A stretch of DNA of 42,422 bases from Coriobacteriia bacterium (GTDB taxonomy: Bacteria > Actinomycetota > Coriobacteriia > Anaerosomatales > Anaerosomataceae), in the NCBI GenBank assembly GCA_016933785.1, contig JAFGAG010000073.1, positions 1 through 42,422 on the forward strand. Reading direction: 5' to 3'. The position numbers and the translations under genes were made by a program. Of this stretch, positions 14,524 to 23,366 are shown piece after piece; within the stretch, counting starts at the first letter, position 1; each line of letters starts with the position of its first letter. Under the pieces are notes generated by a model that made no database searches, was not told the origin of the DNA, and saw only the letters and a program-made list of their open reading frames with translations.

Positions 14524-15798
14524 TCACCTCACGGGATCGCGCACGATGGGGCATGTCATGCAGTGTCCGCCGCCACGACCCTTGCCGAGTTCGGAACCCT
14601 CGATCTCGAGGACCTCGATGCCGGCGGCACGCAGCCTGGCGTTGGTGTGCACGTTCTTGGAGTACGCGACCACCACGCCGGGTTCGATGGCGACCACGTT
14701 GTTGGCGTCATCCCACTGCTCACGGGCGGACTGGAAGTGGTCGCCTCCGGTCTCGATAGTGCGTATCCGGTCGACTCCGAGCGCATCGGCGCACGCCTCG
14801 AGGACCCCCGCCTCCTCGATCACCTCGAAGCTGTCGCTCCGGTCACCGGGGCGCACGCTGAAGACTTGCATGCCCTCGATCACCGGCGGGAAGAGCGTGA
14901 CGGCATCGTGATCGACGAAGGTCATCACGGTATCGAGATGCATGTAGGCGCGCTCCTGCGCCATGCGGCAGACGATCACGCGGTGGGCCTCGCCTGCGGA
15001 GAAGAGCGAGGAGGCGACGTGCTCCACCATGCGGCCGGTGGACCGCTCACCAAGCCCGATGAGGACCGTCCCGTTGCCGATGGGCATGACGTCACCACCC
15101 TCGAGGGACGAGCCCTGGCTGAAATCCTCGAGCGGGAAACGCGCCGTATCGCCTGCCGCCGGATACCAGAAACTGAAGTCAGCTGCGGCGAACCGCGGAT
15201 GAAAGCGGTACACGAGCGAGACCAGCACGACCTCCATGCGCCGTGCGGCCCAGAAGAGTGGCGGCAACACGACGCCGCCGTACAGCCACGCACTCGAATC
15301 GCGCGTGAAGAGCGTGTTCGGGAGCGGCGGCAGAACGAAGCTCTGCGGCTCGGCGAGCACCGCACCGAGCGAGCGGCGGCGCAGCGCGTCCACGTCGACG
15401 CCTTCGACCTCGGAGACGAGCAGTCCGCCGATGAGCGCGGCCGCCAGCCGTGTGTGAGGGAGCTCGCGCAGATAGGCCCGCAGCTCCGCGACCATCGACA
15501 ATCCCACCGTATACGAGGAGACGGCGCTTGAGATGGCTTCTTCGCGTGCTTCGCTCGACGCCGCGAACGCCTCGGCAAGAAGCTCGCTGAAGTACAGGAC
15601 CTCGACGTCGCGGGAGCGCAGCAAGGCGACGAAGGCGTCGTGCTCGGCAGCAGCACGCTCCACCCAGACCACATCGTCGAACAGGAAGTCGGAGCGGTTC
15701 GCGGGCGTCAGCCGCTCGAGCGCCATCCCGGGACGGTGGACGAGTACGGTGCGCAACGTGCCGACCTCCGAGCTGACACGCGGTTCGAGCGGCTGCAT
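14524..15798 (-). CDS. arcA: arginine deiminase
   Basis: 424 aa from the ATG at 15798 (MQPLEPRVSSEVGTL), after GAGGAGGTCGCG; the ORF-track start is 102 codons early. The guanidino-modifying enzyme motifs are complete: FTRDSS, EGGDVMPIG, HLDTVMTFVD and the C-terminal GGGHCMTCPIVRDP, with catalytic Cys at C413. That last motif matches the classical bacterial arginine deiminases. The reaction is arginine to citrulline and ammonia in the cytoplasm, the first step of the ATP-yielding ADI pathway. Neither ornithine carbamoyltransferase nor carbamate kinase is in the window, so the pathway must be completed elsewhere or the enzyme serves acid/nitrogen needs. Confidence 0.95.
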   Translation of the reverse strand: MQPLEPRVSSEVGTLRTVLVHRPGMALERLTPANRSDFLFDDVVWVERAAAEHDAFVALLRSRDVEVLYFSELLAEAFAASSEAREEAISSAVSSYTVGLSMVAELRAYLRELPHTRLAAALIGGLLVSEVEGVDVDALRRRSLGAVLAEPQSFVLPPLPNTLFTRDSSAWLYGGVVLPPLFWAARRMEVVLVSLVYRFHPRFAAADFSFWYPAAGDTARFPLEDFSQGSSLEGGDVMPIGNGTVLIGLGERSTGRMVEHVASSLFSAGEAHRVIVCRMAQERAYMHLDTVMTFVDHDAVTLFPPVIEGMQVFSVRPGDRSDSFEVIEEAGVLEACADALGVDRIRTIETGGDHFQSAREQWDDANNVVAIEPGVVVAYSKNVHTNARLRAAGIEVLEIEGSELGKGRGGGHCMTCPIVRDPVR

Positions 15799-15907
15799 CG
15801 CGACCTCCTCGGCACGGCGGACTCTCTCCGCTACTATGCCACGAGGCGTGCCGAGTGGCACCCGGCTTGCACAGCAGCTCCGGTACACACCGACCGAAAG
15901 GCACCAC

Positions 15908-16390
15908 ATGAGCGAGCGTGGCCAGGACGACCCGCGGCGAGCGCCGCGGTGGCCGCAGGCTGGCGTGCGTGCGCAACTGACGGCAGGAGCGCTCATGTGG
16001 CTCATCGGGGCGAGCATCCTGCTCGTGCGCGGGACGGCGTACATCCAGGGCCGTTCGTGGCACGCCTGGGCGCTTGCGGCCGGACTCGCACTCGGCGTGA
16101 TCAAGTCGCGCTACCTGCTCGAAGGCGTCGCCGAGCGCGCGGTGGCGCGCATCCGTGATCGCGGACGGGCCTGGCTGCCGGGGTTCTTCTCACTCAGGTC
16201 GTGGGCGCTCGTCGCCACCATGATGGGCGGCGGCATGGTGCTCCGACGTATCGTCGTAGCGCCGGACCAGATCGGCGCGGGCATCCTCGGCGCGATCTAC
16301 CTCGGCGTTGGCGCCGCGCTGCTGCTGGCCGACCGCGTCTTCTGGCACGCGGTGTTCGGCCGTACGCGGAACGGCGTGGTGCTGCGGTAG
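15908..16390 (+). CDS. small four-helix membrane protein, unknown function
   Basis: 160 aa from the ATG at 15908, after GAAAGG. Four hydrophobic segments are visible near residues 27-45, 52-66, 96-112 and 122-140, with basic loops (ERAVARIRDRGR). I recognise no family. It is divergent from arginine deiminase, with about 110 bp between the starts, and convergent with the VOC gene. The long ORF-track start (15533) lies inside arcA on the opposite strand and is not used. Confidence 0.75.
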   Translation: MSERGQDDPRRAPRWPQAGVRAQLTAGALMWLIGASILLVRGTAYIQGRSWHAWALAAGLALGVIKSRYLLEGVAERAVARIRDRGRAWLPGFFSLRSWALVATMMGGGMVLRRIVVAPDQIGAGILGAIYLGVGAALLLADRVFWHAVFGRTRNGVVLR

Positions 16391-16415
16391 AGCATCGCCA
16401 GGTCCGCCCGGTCCG

Positions 16416-16802
16416 CTACGCCTGCTTGATCTCGATCTCCATGCCATCGGGATCGGGGAAGAAAAGCAGCCGCCACCCACCCGGCATCTCCCGGATCGCG
16501 ATGTCTTCGGCGATGATTCCGGCCTCCCGAAGCTCCGAGAACGCCGCGTCGATATTCTGAGTCTCCAGCGCGAGATGCTTGAAGCCGAGCACACGCTCGG
16601 GCAGATCGGGCGCCGGGACGGGCTCGGCGTACGCGAAGAGCTCGATCTCCAGCGCGCCGAGCCGCATGAAGGAGAGCGTCTTGTCGGCCATGACACGCTC
16701 GTTACCGTCGATGAATCCGAGCGTCCGGTAGAATGACTTCGAGCGCTCGAGGTCGCTCACGACGATGCCGATGTGGTCAGGTCTCAGATCCACGGTGTTC
16801 AC
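16416..16802 (-). CDS. VOC/glyoxalase-family protein
   Basis: 128 aa from a GTG start (VNTVDLRPDHIGIVVSDL) that overlaps the yqeY stop as GTGA. VOC pattern: DHIGIVVSDLERSKSFYRTLGF, MRLGALEIELFAY, HLALETQNIDAAFSELREAGI and FFPDPDGMEIEIKQ. The His near the start and the terminal Glu are the usual metal ligands of the fold. Family members include glyoxalase I, epimerases and dioxygenases; the reaction here is not assignable. The tight overlap indicates translation coupling with YqeY. Confidence 0.87.
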   Translation of the reverse strand: MNTVDLRPDHIGIVVSDLERSKSFYRTLGFIDGNERVMADKTLSFMRLGALEIELFAYAEPVPAPDLPERVLGFKHLALETQNIDAAFSELREAGIIAEDIAIREMPGGWRLLFFPDPDGMEIEIKQA

Positions 16803-17242
16803 CCCAGCCTTCCGCCGACGATCCGGGCGACCTCGGCTTTGTCGCAGTTGCCACCACACTCGGCGCTGATCAAGCCGATCGCCCGGCCCATCTCGCGCTT
16901 CTCCGTGATGCCCTCGGCGGCAAGCACGCGCTCCACGACCCCGGCAAGCGCGTCTCCTGTGACCTGCGCCGGGAGCAGCTCCTCAAGGATCGCGACCTGC
17001 TCGGTCAGCAGCGCCGTCCGCGCGTCGTCCGTGCCCACTTTCATGGACCCCTCGAGCGTCTCGCCGGTCTGTTTGAGGACCTTCTTCAGCAGCGCGACGA
17101 CCTCCTCGGACGTGACCTCGCGCTTCGCGTCCTTCTCCTTGATGTCGATCTCGTTCTTCACCTGCCGCAGGATCGAAAGGCGCACCTTGTCGTGCGCACG
17201 CAGTGCCGAGGTGATCTCCGAGACGATGAGTGCCTTGTCCAT
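16799..17242 (-). CDS. yqeY: GatB/YqeY domain protein
   Basis: 147 aa from the ATG at 17242 (MDKALIVSEITSALRAHDKVRLS), after GGGAGG; the ORF-track start is 12 codons early. The typical YqeY sequence is present: VRLSILRQVKNEIDIKEKDAKREVTSEEVVALLKKVLKQ, then LPAQVTGDALAGVV and MGRAIGLIS. The domain is shared with the tail of the amidotransferase subunit GatB and is thought to interact with tRNA. As a free-standing protein its role is unsettled. It is divergent from the MarR operon. Confidence 0.92.
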   Translation of the reverse strand: MDKALIVSEITSALRAHDKVRLSILRQVKNEIDIKEKDAKREVTSEEVVALLKKVLKQTGETLEGSMKVGTDDARTALLTEQVAILEELLPAQVTGDALAGVVERVLAAEGITEKREMGRAIGLISAECGGNCDKAEVARIVGGRLG

Positions 17243-17337
17243 CGTGGTGCCTCCCGTGCATGTGACAGCCAGACGCATGCGAGTGTAACGCAGACGTCAC
17301 CTCCAGGGGCTTGCATGAGCGTGCTCCGGCGTTTAGA

Positions 17338-17369
17338 TTGGCACCCTAACCATTAGTCGCCTAACTAAT
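17338..17369 (+). promoter_or_regulatory. MarR-exporter operon promoter with overlapping operator
   Basis: TTGGCA (17338-17343) has a -10-like CTAACT/TAACTA 17-18 bp downstream. An inverted repeat ATTAG (17352-17356) N8 CTAAT (17365-17369) overlaps the core promoter, as expected for MarR autorepression. The AT-rich patch stands out from the surroundings. Confidence 0.55.
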
Positions 17370-17400
17370 AACTCCGGCCACCCGCCGCAAAGGAGCTCCG

Positions 17401-17907
17401 ATGCATCACCACACACACCCGCCGACTGACGCCTTTGACTCGGCACTGGAGGGCGTCGATCCCCTCTCGCTCGACGTCTTCAAAGCCCAGAAGCGCTCAA
17501 TGGTGCTCAGCCGGCACCTCATGATGTCGAGTCTCTCCAGCGAGGAGTCCCACCCCGGTCAGGCCGCGTGCCTCCTTGCGCTTTCGACAAGCGGCGGCAT
17601 GAGCCAGAGTGAGCTGGCCGACGTTCTGCACGTATCGAAGCCCACGGTCACCGTGATGCTCCAGAAGCTCGAGGCCGCCGGCGCACTCGAGCGGCGCACC
17701 GACGAGCACGACCAGCGTGTGACGCGGCTCTTCCTCACGCAGCGCGGTGTAGAGCTTGCGGAGCGGATGCGCGCTGTCCATGCCGAGATCATCAACACCA
17801 CGATCGGACGTCTGTCCGAGGCCGACCGGCGCGAGCTTCTGCGCCTGCTCACGATCCTGAACGGCCATGCGGCCGCGAGACTCCACGGAGAGGACGTCGC
17901 CCGATGA
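17401..17907 (+). CDS. MarR-family transcriptional regulator of the ABC exporter
   Basis: 168 aa, ATG after AAGGAGCTCCG. Winged helix: GGMSQSELADVLHVSKPTVTVMLQKLEAAGALERRTDEHDQRVTRLFLTQRG, with the DxRxxR-like wing. Dimerisation helices lie at both ends. Its stop overlaps the start of the first exporter subunit (ATGA), so the three genes form one operon. It probably represses the operon through the inverted repeat just upstream and is relieved by a transported compound; that is family-based inference. Confidence 0.9.
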   Translation: MHHHTHPPTDAFDSALEGVDPLSLDVFKAQKRSMVLSRHLMMSSLSSEESHPGQAACLLALSTSGGMSQSELADVLHVSKPTVTVMLQKLEAAGALERRTDEHDQRVTRLFLTQRGVELAERMRAVHAEIINTTIGRLSEADRRELLRLLTILNGHAAARLHGEDVAR

Positions 17908-19631
17908 TGAGACTCCTTCGGTTCCTGAAGCCGTACCGGAAGCAGGTGGCGCTCGTCCTGGTGCTGGTCTTGCTCCAGGCGATCGCGAACCTCTACCTCC
18001 CCGACCTCAACGCGAACATCATCAACGACGGCGTCGCCAAGGGTGACACGGGCTTCATCCTGCGTGAGGGTACGCTCATGCTCGGCGTGGCGCTCGCACT
18101 CGGCGTGATCTCGATCATCTCAGTGTACTGGGGTGCCCGCACGGCCATGGCGTTCGGCCGCGACCTCCGCCATGAGGTCTTCCACATGGTGCAGCGCTTC
18201 TCACTTGCCGAGCTCAATACCTTTGGGGCCCCCTCGCTCATCACCCGTACCACCAACGACGTGCAGCAGATGCAGATGCTCGTCGTCATGGGCCTCAATG
18301 TGATGGTGATGGCTCCGTTCATGGCGATCGGCGGCATCATCATGGCCGTGCGCCAGGACGCGCCACTCTCGCTCCTGATCGCGGTCGTGATCCCGGTGCT
18401 CGCGATCATCCTCGCCATCCTGATGCGCAACGCGATGCCGCTCTTCAAGAGCATGCAACTGCGAATCGATCGCGTGAACCAGGTCATGCGCGAGAAGCTC
18501 GCGGGCATCCGCGTCATCCGTGCGTTCGTGCGTAGCGACTACGAGGAGCGCCGGTTCGATGTCGCCAACCGCGAGCTCTCCGAGTCGATGCTCGGCGTGG
18601 GCCGGTTGTTCGCCGCGATGATGCCGACGGTGATGGCCATCTTCAACCTCGCCCTCGTGGCCACGATGTGGTTCGGCGGCCTGCGCATCGACAGCGGCGC
18701 CATGCCCATCGGCAACCTCACCGCGTTCCTCACCTACATCATGCAGATCCTCATGTCGGTGATGATGGCCTCACTCATGTTCGTGATGGTCCCGCGCGCC
18801 GCCGCCTCGGCCGAACGCATCAACGAAGTGCTCGACACGAAACCGCAGATCGCTGATCCAGAGAGCCCGGTCGTTCCCGCCGAGACACGCGGCGTGGTGG
18901 AGTTCCGCGACGTGGAGTTCCGCTATCCGGGAGCCCAGGACCCGGTGCTCTGCGGCATCTCCTTCGTGGCCGAACCTGGCCAGACCACGGCGATCGTCGG
19001 CAGCACCGGCAGCGGCAAGTCCACGCTCATCAACCTCATCCCCCGCTTCTACGATGTCACCGGTGGGCAGCTGCTCGTCGACGGCGTGGACGTGCGGGAT
19101 ATGACGCAGTCCGAGCTCTGGAGCCGCGTGGGATTCATCCCGCAGAAGGCGTTCCTCTTCAGTGGCACCGTGGGCAGCAACCTGCGGTACGGCAATGATG
19201 ACGCGACCGACGAAGAGCTCTGGCACGCGCTTGAGGTGGCCCAGGGCAAGGCCTTCGTCTCGGCGCTCGACGGCGGGCTTGAATCGCCCATCACCCAGGG
19301 CGGCACCAACGTTTCCGGTGGCCAGCGTCAGCGGCTCGCGATCGCACGCGCACTCGTGAAGCGCCCCGAGGTCTACGTCTTCGACGACAGCTTCTCCGCG
19401 CTCGACTTCAAAACCGACGCGGCGCTGCGCGCTGCGCTCGCACGCGACACCGCTGACGCGACCGTCATCATCGTCGCGCAGCGGGTGAGCACCATCATGC
19501 ATGCCGACCGGATCATCGTGCTCGATGAAGGACGCATCGTCGGCTCCGGCACGCACGATGAGCTGCTCGGGTGCTGCCCGACCTACGGCGAGATCGTTAG
19601 AAGCCAGTTGACCGAGGAGGAGGTCGCATGA
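17904..19631 (+). CDS. heterodimeric ABC exporter, degenerate-site subunit
   Basis: 575 aa, a type IV ABC half-transporter: six membrane helices (about residues 15-300) then an ATPase. Walker A GSTGSGKST and the canonical signature VSGGQRQRL are intact. The Walker B end reads VFDDSFSALD, with Ser in place of the catalytic Glu, and the H-loop reads VAQRVSTI, with Gln in place of His. This is the pattern of the LmrC/BmrC-type subunit, whose own nucleotide site does not hydrolyse well. It pairs with the next gene, which overlaps it by ATGA. It likely exports drugs or lipophilic compounds. Confidence 0.93.
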   Translation: MMRLLRFLKPYRKQVALVLVLVLLQAIANLYLPDLNANIINDGVAKGDTGFILREGTLMLGVALALGVISIISVYWGARTAMAFGRDLRHEVFHMVQRFSLAELNTFGAPSLITRTTNDVQQMQMLVVMGLNVMVMAPFMAIGGIIMAVRQDAPLSLLIAVVIPVLAIILAILMRNAMPLFKSMQLRIDRVNQVMREKLAGIRVIRAFVRSDYEERRFDVANRELSESMLGVGRLFAAMMPTVMAIFNLALVATMWFGGLRIDSGAMPIGNLTAFLTYIMQILMSVMMASLMFVMVPRAAASAERINEVLDTKPQIADPESPVVPAETRGVVEFRDVEFRYPGAQDPVLCGISFVAEPGQTTAIVGSTGSGKSTLINLIPRFYDVTGGQLLVDGVDVRDMTQSELWSRVGFIPQKAFLFSGTVGSNLRYGNDDATDEELWHALEVAQGKAFVSALDGGLESPITQGGTNVSGGQRQRLAIARALVKRPEVYVFDDSFSALDFKTDAALRAALARDTADATVIIVAQRVSTIMHADRIIVLDEGRIVGSGTHDELLGCCPTYGEIVRSQLTEEEVA

Positions 19632-21679
19632 GCGAGACCACCGCGCGCACGAACGCACCGGCTCCCGTGAGCGGCCCCGGTCGGGGCCCCGGTCCCGGTG
19701 GCCCGATGATGGGCCCGGGCGGGCACGGACTGATGGCGGGAGGCGCGAAGTCCAAGAACTTCCGCGGCACCATGAAGCGCCTCGGCGGCTACCTCAAGCC
19801 TGAGGCTGCCAAGCTCATCGTGGTCCTGCTGCTCACGATCGCGTCGGTCGCGGCAAGCGTCTCCGGGCCGCGCATCCTCGGCACGGCCACCAACGTGCTC
19901 TTCGAAGGCGTCATCGGAACGGCACTTGCCGAGCGCCTGCCGGAAGGGGCGACCGCCGATGAAGCCGTGGCCATGCTGCGGACAGGCGCGGAGCAGCTGC
20001 GCGCTCAGGGCGAGGACACCGAAGCCGAGCAAGCCGAGCAGCTCGCCGACATGCTCTCAGGGATGGACGTGGTCGTCGGCCAGGGTGTCGACTTCAGCCT
20101 CGTGGCGCAGTGGCTGCTCGTGCTTGCTGGCGTGTACCTGCTCGCGGCGCTCTTCGGTTGGGGACAGGCGTACATCATGGCCGGGGTGACCCAGCGCACC
20201 ATTTACGGCCTGCGCAAACGTGTGGACGAGAAGCTCGCACGTCTGCCGCTCAAGTACTTTGACGACCACTCGCGCGGCGACACGCTCTCGCGCGTGACCA
20301 ACGACATCGACAACATCGCGCAGACGTTGCAGCAGCAGGCCGCGCAGATCCTGAGTTCCGTGCTCACCATCGTGGGCGTCCTCGGCATGATGGTCTGGAT
20401 CAGTCCTCTGCTTGCAGGCATCTCACTCCTCGTGATCCCCGCTTCGGTGGTGGTGGCGATGTTCATCGCCAAGCGCTCGCGTGTACAGTTCGCGGCGCAG
20501 TGGGAGAAGACCGGCACCCTCAACGGGCACGTGGAGGAGATGTTCACCGGCCACAGTGTGGTGAAGGTCTTCGGCCGTCAGGCCGAAGCGGTGGAGGTGT
20601 TCGATCGCGAGAACGAAGGGCTCTACCAGGCGTCGTTCCGCGCGCAGTTCATCTCCAGCACCATCCAGCCATCGCTCCACTTCCTCAACAACCTCAACTA
20701 CGTGGGCGTGGCCGTCATCGGTGGCCTCAAAGTCGCGAGCGGCTCACTCACGCTTGGCGACGTACAGGCGTTCATCCAGTACTCGCGCCAGTTCAACCAG
20801 CCGATCGTCCAGACCGCCTCCGCCGCTAACGTGCTGCAGTCGGCCGCAGCATCTGCCGAGCGCGTCTTCGAACTCCTCGATGCCGAGGAGGAGGTCGCGG
20901 AAACGACCGAACCTGTACGGCTCGAGGCTCGCGCCGGGCACGTGGAGTTCGAGAACGTGCGCTTCAGCTACTCAGCGGACACGCCGCTCATCGAGGATCT
21001 CTCGCTCGAAGCGCGCCCCGGGCAGACGGTCGCGATCGTCGGACCCACAGGTGCGGGCAAGACAACGCTCGTGAACCTGCTCATGCGCTTCTACGAGATC
21101 CAGGACGGCGCCATCCTCATCGATGGCATCGATACGCGAGACATGACACGCGACGACCTGCGAGCGACGTTTGGCATGGTCCTCCAGGACACATGGCTGT
21201 TCAAGGGCACGATCCGCGAGAACCTCGCGTACGGCCGTGAGAATGCGACGGAGCAGGAGATCCTCACTGCCGCAGAGGCCGCGCACGTGGACCACTTCGT
21301 ACGCACCTTGCCCGAGGGCTACGAGACCGAGCTCAACGACGACAGCTCCAACATCTCGCAGGGGCAGCGGCAGCTGCTCACGATCGCGCGTGCGTTCGTG
21401 GCCGACCCCCCGATCCTCATCCTTGACGAGGCCACGAGTTCGGTCGACACCCGCACGGAAGCACTGATCCAGCAGGCGATGGCGCGGCTGATGGAGGGTC
21501 GTACGAGCTTCGTCATCGCCCACCGGCTCTCGACGATCCGCGAGGCCGACCTCATCCTCGTGATGAACGAGGGGGCGATCATCGAGCAAGGCACGCATAC
21601 CGGACTCATGGATGCTGGGGGCTTCTACGCCGACCTGTACAACAGTCAGTTCACAGAGGCGTTCGACGAAGCGGTCTGA
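19628..21679 (+). CDS. heterodimeric ABC exporter, catalytic-site subunit
   Basis: 683 aa, starting in the ATGA overlap. The N-terminal extension is rich in Gly, Pro and Met (SGPGRGPGPGGPMMGPGG). Between the first two helices is an insert of about 80 residues, rich in Glu/Ala (EDTEAEQAEQLADMLSGMD). The ATPase has Walker A GPTGAGKTT, Walker B with catalytic Glu (ILILDEATSSVD) and the H-loop IAHRLSTI, but a non-canonical signature ISQGQRQLL. With the partner's normal VSGGQ signature this completes one competent and one degenerate site, as in LmrCD, BmrCD and TM287/288. The substrate is unknown. Confidence 0.93.
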   Translation: MSETTARTNAPAPVSGPGRGPGPGGPMMGPGGHGLMAGGAKSKNFRGTMKRLGGYLKPEAAKLIVVLLLTIASVAASVSGPRILGTATNVLFEGVIGTALAERLPEGATADEAVAMLRTGAEQLRAQGEDTEAEQAEQLADMLSGMDVVVGQGVDFSLVAQWLLVLAGVYLLAALFGWGQAYIMAGVTQRTIYGLRKRVDEKLARLPLKYFDDHSRGDTLSRVTNDIDNIAQTLQQQAAQILSSVLTIVGVLGMMVWISPLLAGISLLVIPASVVVAMFIAKRSRVQFAAQWEKTGTLNGHVEEMFTGHSVVKVFGRQAEAVEVFDRENEGLYQASFRAQFISSTIQPSLHFLNNLNYVGVAVIGGLKVASGSLTLGDVQAFIQYSRQFNQPIVQTASAANVLQSAAASAERVFELLDAEEEVAETTEPVRLEARAGHVEFENVRFSYSADTPLIEDLSLEARPGQTVAIVGPTGAGKTTLVNLLMRFYEIQDGAILIDGIDTRDMTRDDLRATFGMVLQDTWLFKGTIRENLAYGRENATEQEILTAAEAAHVDHFVRTLPEGYETELNDDSSNISQGQRQLLTIARAFVADPPILILDEATSSVDTRTEALIQQAMARLMEGRTSFVIAHRLSTIREADLILVMNEGAIIEQGTHTGLMDAGGFYADLYNSQFTEAFDEAV

Positions 21680-21697
21680 GGGGCGCCCGGGCGCGCC

Positions 21698-23176
21698 CTA
21701 CCAGTCCACGATGCGGCGCTCACCCTCAAGCGCACGGATATGCGTGGCATCTTGCACGACCTCGAGACAGCCGCGGTATCCGCCGACTGCGTCGCGCATG
21801 GCGAAATACCGGATGTGGAGGAACCTTCCCTGCATTTGGATCCAGAACTCGGCCGTGTCCTTCTCGCCGCCCCTGAAGGAGGTGAGTATCTCCTCGACCT
21901 TGTGTACGCTCGCCGGCGGGTGACAGTTGCGGACCTCACGGCCGATGACCGCGGGCGAGCGTGGGAAAACGCGCTCGCCTTCAGAGTAGAAGCGGACGCG
22001 GTCGTGCTCATCAACGAAGCTGAGGTCGAACGGCAGCGCGCTGAGCATCAGGTCTACTTGCTCTCGCGTGAGCGCGCCGGTGGTGAGGAGGAGTTGCGCA
22101 TCCGCCACCATCTGTCCGGATGTCGGCGCTGCGCCCTCGAGCGTGGGCGCACCTCCCGTGCCGGGAAGGACGGTGGCGCTGGCTCCCGCCAATACGGGAG
22201 CTTCGATCCAGGCGTAGCCGATCTCCGCATCACCCGAGGCGAGCGCGATCCACTCTGCCTCATCGAGCACGTCGAGCGCCGTCGGGAACAGGATCTTCTC
22301 CTCCTTGTAGACCATGTCATCAACAGCCTGGAGCGTCTCCCCGAGCGACTCTGCGACCTCATCGGTGTCGCCCGCCTCGGCACTCGCACGATCTCGCCGG
22401 ATCATCGCGATGATATCGTCATCGAGCGCCCACATGACCTTGGTGGGCCCCTCCACGCCATGGCTTTCGAGCACGGGGAAGAGCTGCATCTCTTTGCGAC
22501 GGTAATGCGTTGCGACCTCCGAGAGGCGCGCAAGGCCCTCGGCGATACGGGCGATGACGCTGCGGTCCGCGGCGAGCGCTTCGAGGTCGGCCCGAAGCGC
22601 AGCCGTGATCTCGGCCACGACCTCGTTCTCGCGCACGTAGGCGTCGACCGGATGGGTGGCGGCGACCGCCAGCACCTCCCCCGACTCGAGCGACTCTTTG
22701 AACACGGCCACATGCACGTCGCAGAGACGCTGTACCTCGGTGACGGGCATCCCCTCGGCGATCAGCGCTTGCTCCATCATGGCAACCTCGGCGGCATCGA
22801 TGTCGCGCGCAAGCTCGTCGAAGCGCGCCTTCACCGACTCCACGCTGGCGCCGTCGTGCAACTCGCGGATGAGTCCCTTCAGTGTCTCCTGGCGGCGTGC
22901 CCGCTCAGCGTCGTCCAGCGGTGGCGCCGCGCCGGCGGTCTCTTCGGCCACGATGGAGTGCATCGCGACTTGCTCGCGAACGGCTTCGGCGAGTGTCTCG
23001 GGGTCGAGATCGGCCATCTTCGCGGCGGCCTCAAGTGTGGCGACACGGCCCACGGTGTTGTAGACCACCGGATTGGCCAGTTTCTCGAATGCCGGTGCAT
23101 AGCCCGTGAGCCATGACTTCAGGAACGGGTACGTCTGAAGTAGGTCGTGCACTTTGGTGTCGGGCCCGATTCGCAT
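21698..23176 (-). CDS. DUF438-type protein: DUF1858, hemerythrin-like and PAS domains
   Basis: 492 aa. The N-terminus (KVHDLLQTYPFLKSWLTGYAPAFEKLANP) is DUF1858-like. Residues about 85-160 form the DUF438 region (LKGLIRELHDGASVESVKARF). A hemerythrin-like four-helix domain follows, with H/E ligand candidates (ATHYRRKEMQLFPVLESHGVEGPTKVMWALDD, MVYKEEKILFPTAL). The C-terminus is a PAS domain (SFVDEHDRVRFYSEGERVFPRSPAVIGREVRNCHPP). Such proteins are common in anaerobes and are proposed to sense oxygen or NO through a di-iron site; no catalytic output is present. The start follows AAGGAG. It is convergent with the exporter, with a 6-bp GC hairpin (21681-21698) at the junction. Confidence 0.88.
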   Translation of the reverse strand: MRIGPDTKVHDLLQTYPFLKSWLTGYAPAFEKLANPVVYNTVGRVATLEAAAKMADLDPETLAEAVREQVAMHSIVAEETAGAAPPLDDAERARRQETLKGLIRELHDGASVESVKARFDELARDIDAAEVAMMEQALIAEGMPVTEVQRLCDVHVAVFKESLESGEVLAVAATHPVDAYVRENEVVAEITAALRADLEALAADRSVIARIAEGLARLSEVATHYRRKEMQLFPVLESHGVEGPTKVMWALDDDIIAMIRRDRASAEAGDTDEVAESLGETLQAVDDMVYKEEKILFPTALDVLDEAEWIALASGDAEIGYAWIEAPVLAGASATVLPGTGGAPTLEGAAPTSGQMVADAQLLLTTGALTREQVDLMLSALPFDLSFVDEHDRVRFYSEGERVFPRSPAVIGREVRNCHPPASVHKVEEILTSFRGGEKDTAEFWIQMQGRFLHIRYFAMRDAVGGYRGCLEVVQDATHIRALEGERRIVDW

Positions 23177-23366
23177 GGCAAGACTCCTTCGTGATGATGC
23201 GGCACTTGTTCCAGTTCATATCCATTCCGGCCCACGGGCGACCACGCGCTATGGGCGGTTGCCTCGCAGTGACTGCCCAAACACGCGCGCACCTGTACAA
23301 TTGCGTGTCCGCGTACAGCCAACGTGCACGACCGATGGCACGCACCAACTGAAGGAGATTCGCACC

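Noticed and set aside
21740-23116. Plus-strand 458-aa ORF opposite the DUF438/hemerythrin gene
   Set aside because: Shadow of a well-supported minus-strand gene; no recognisable domain and no ribosome site.
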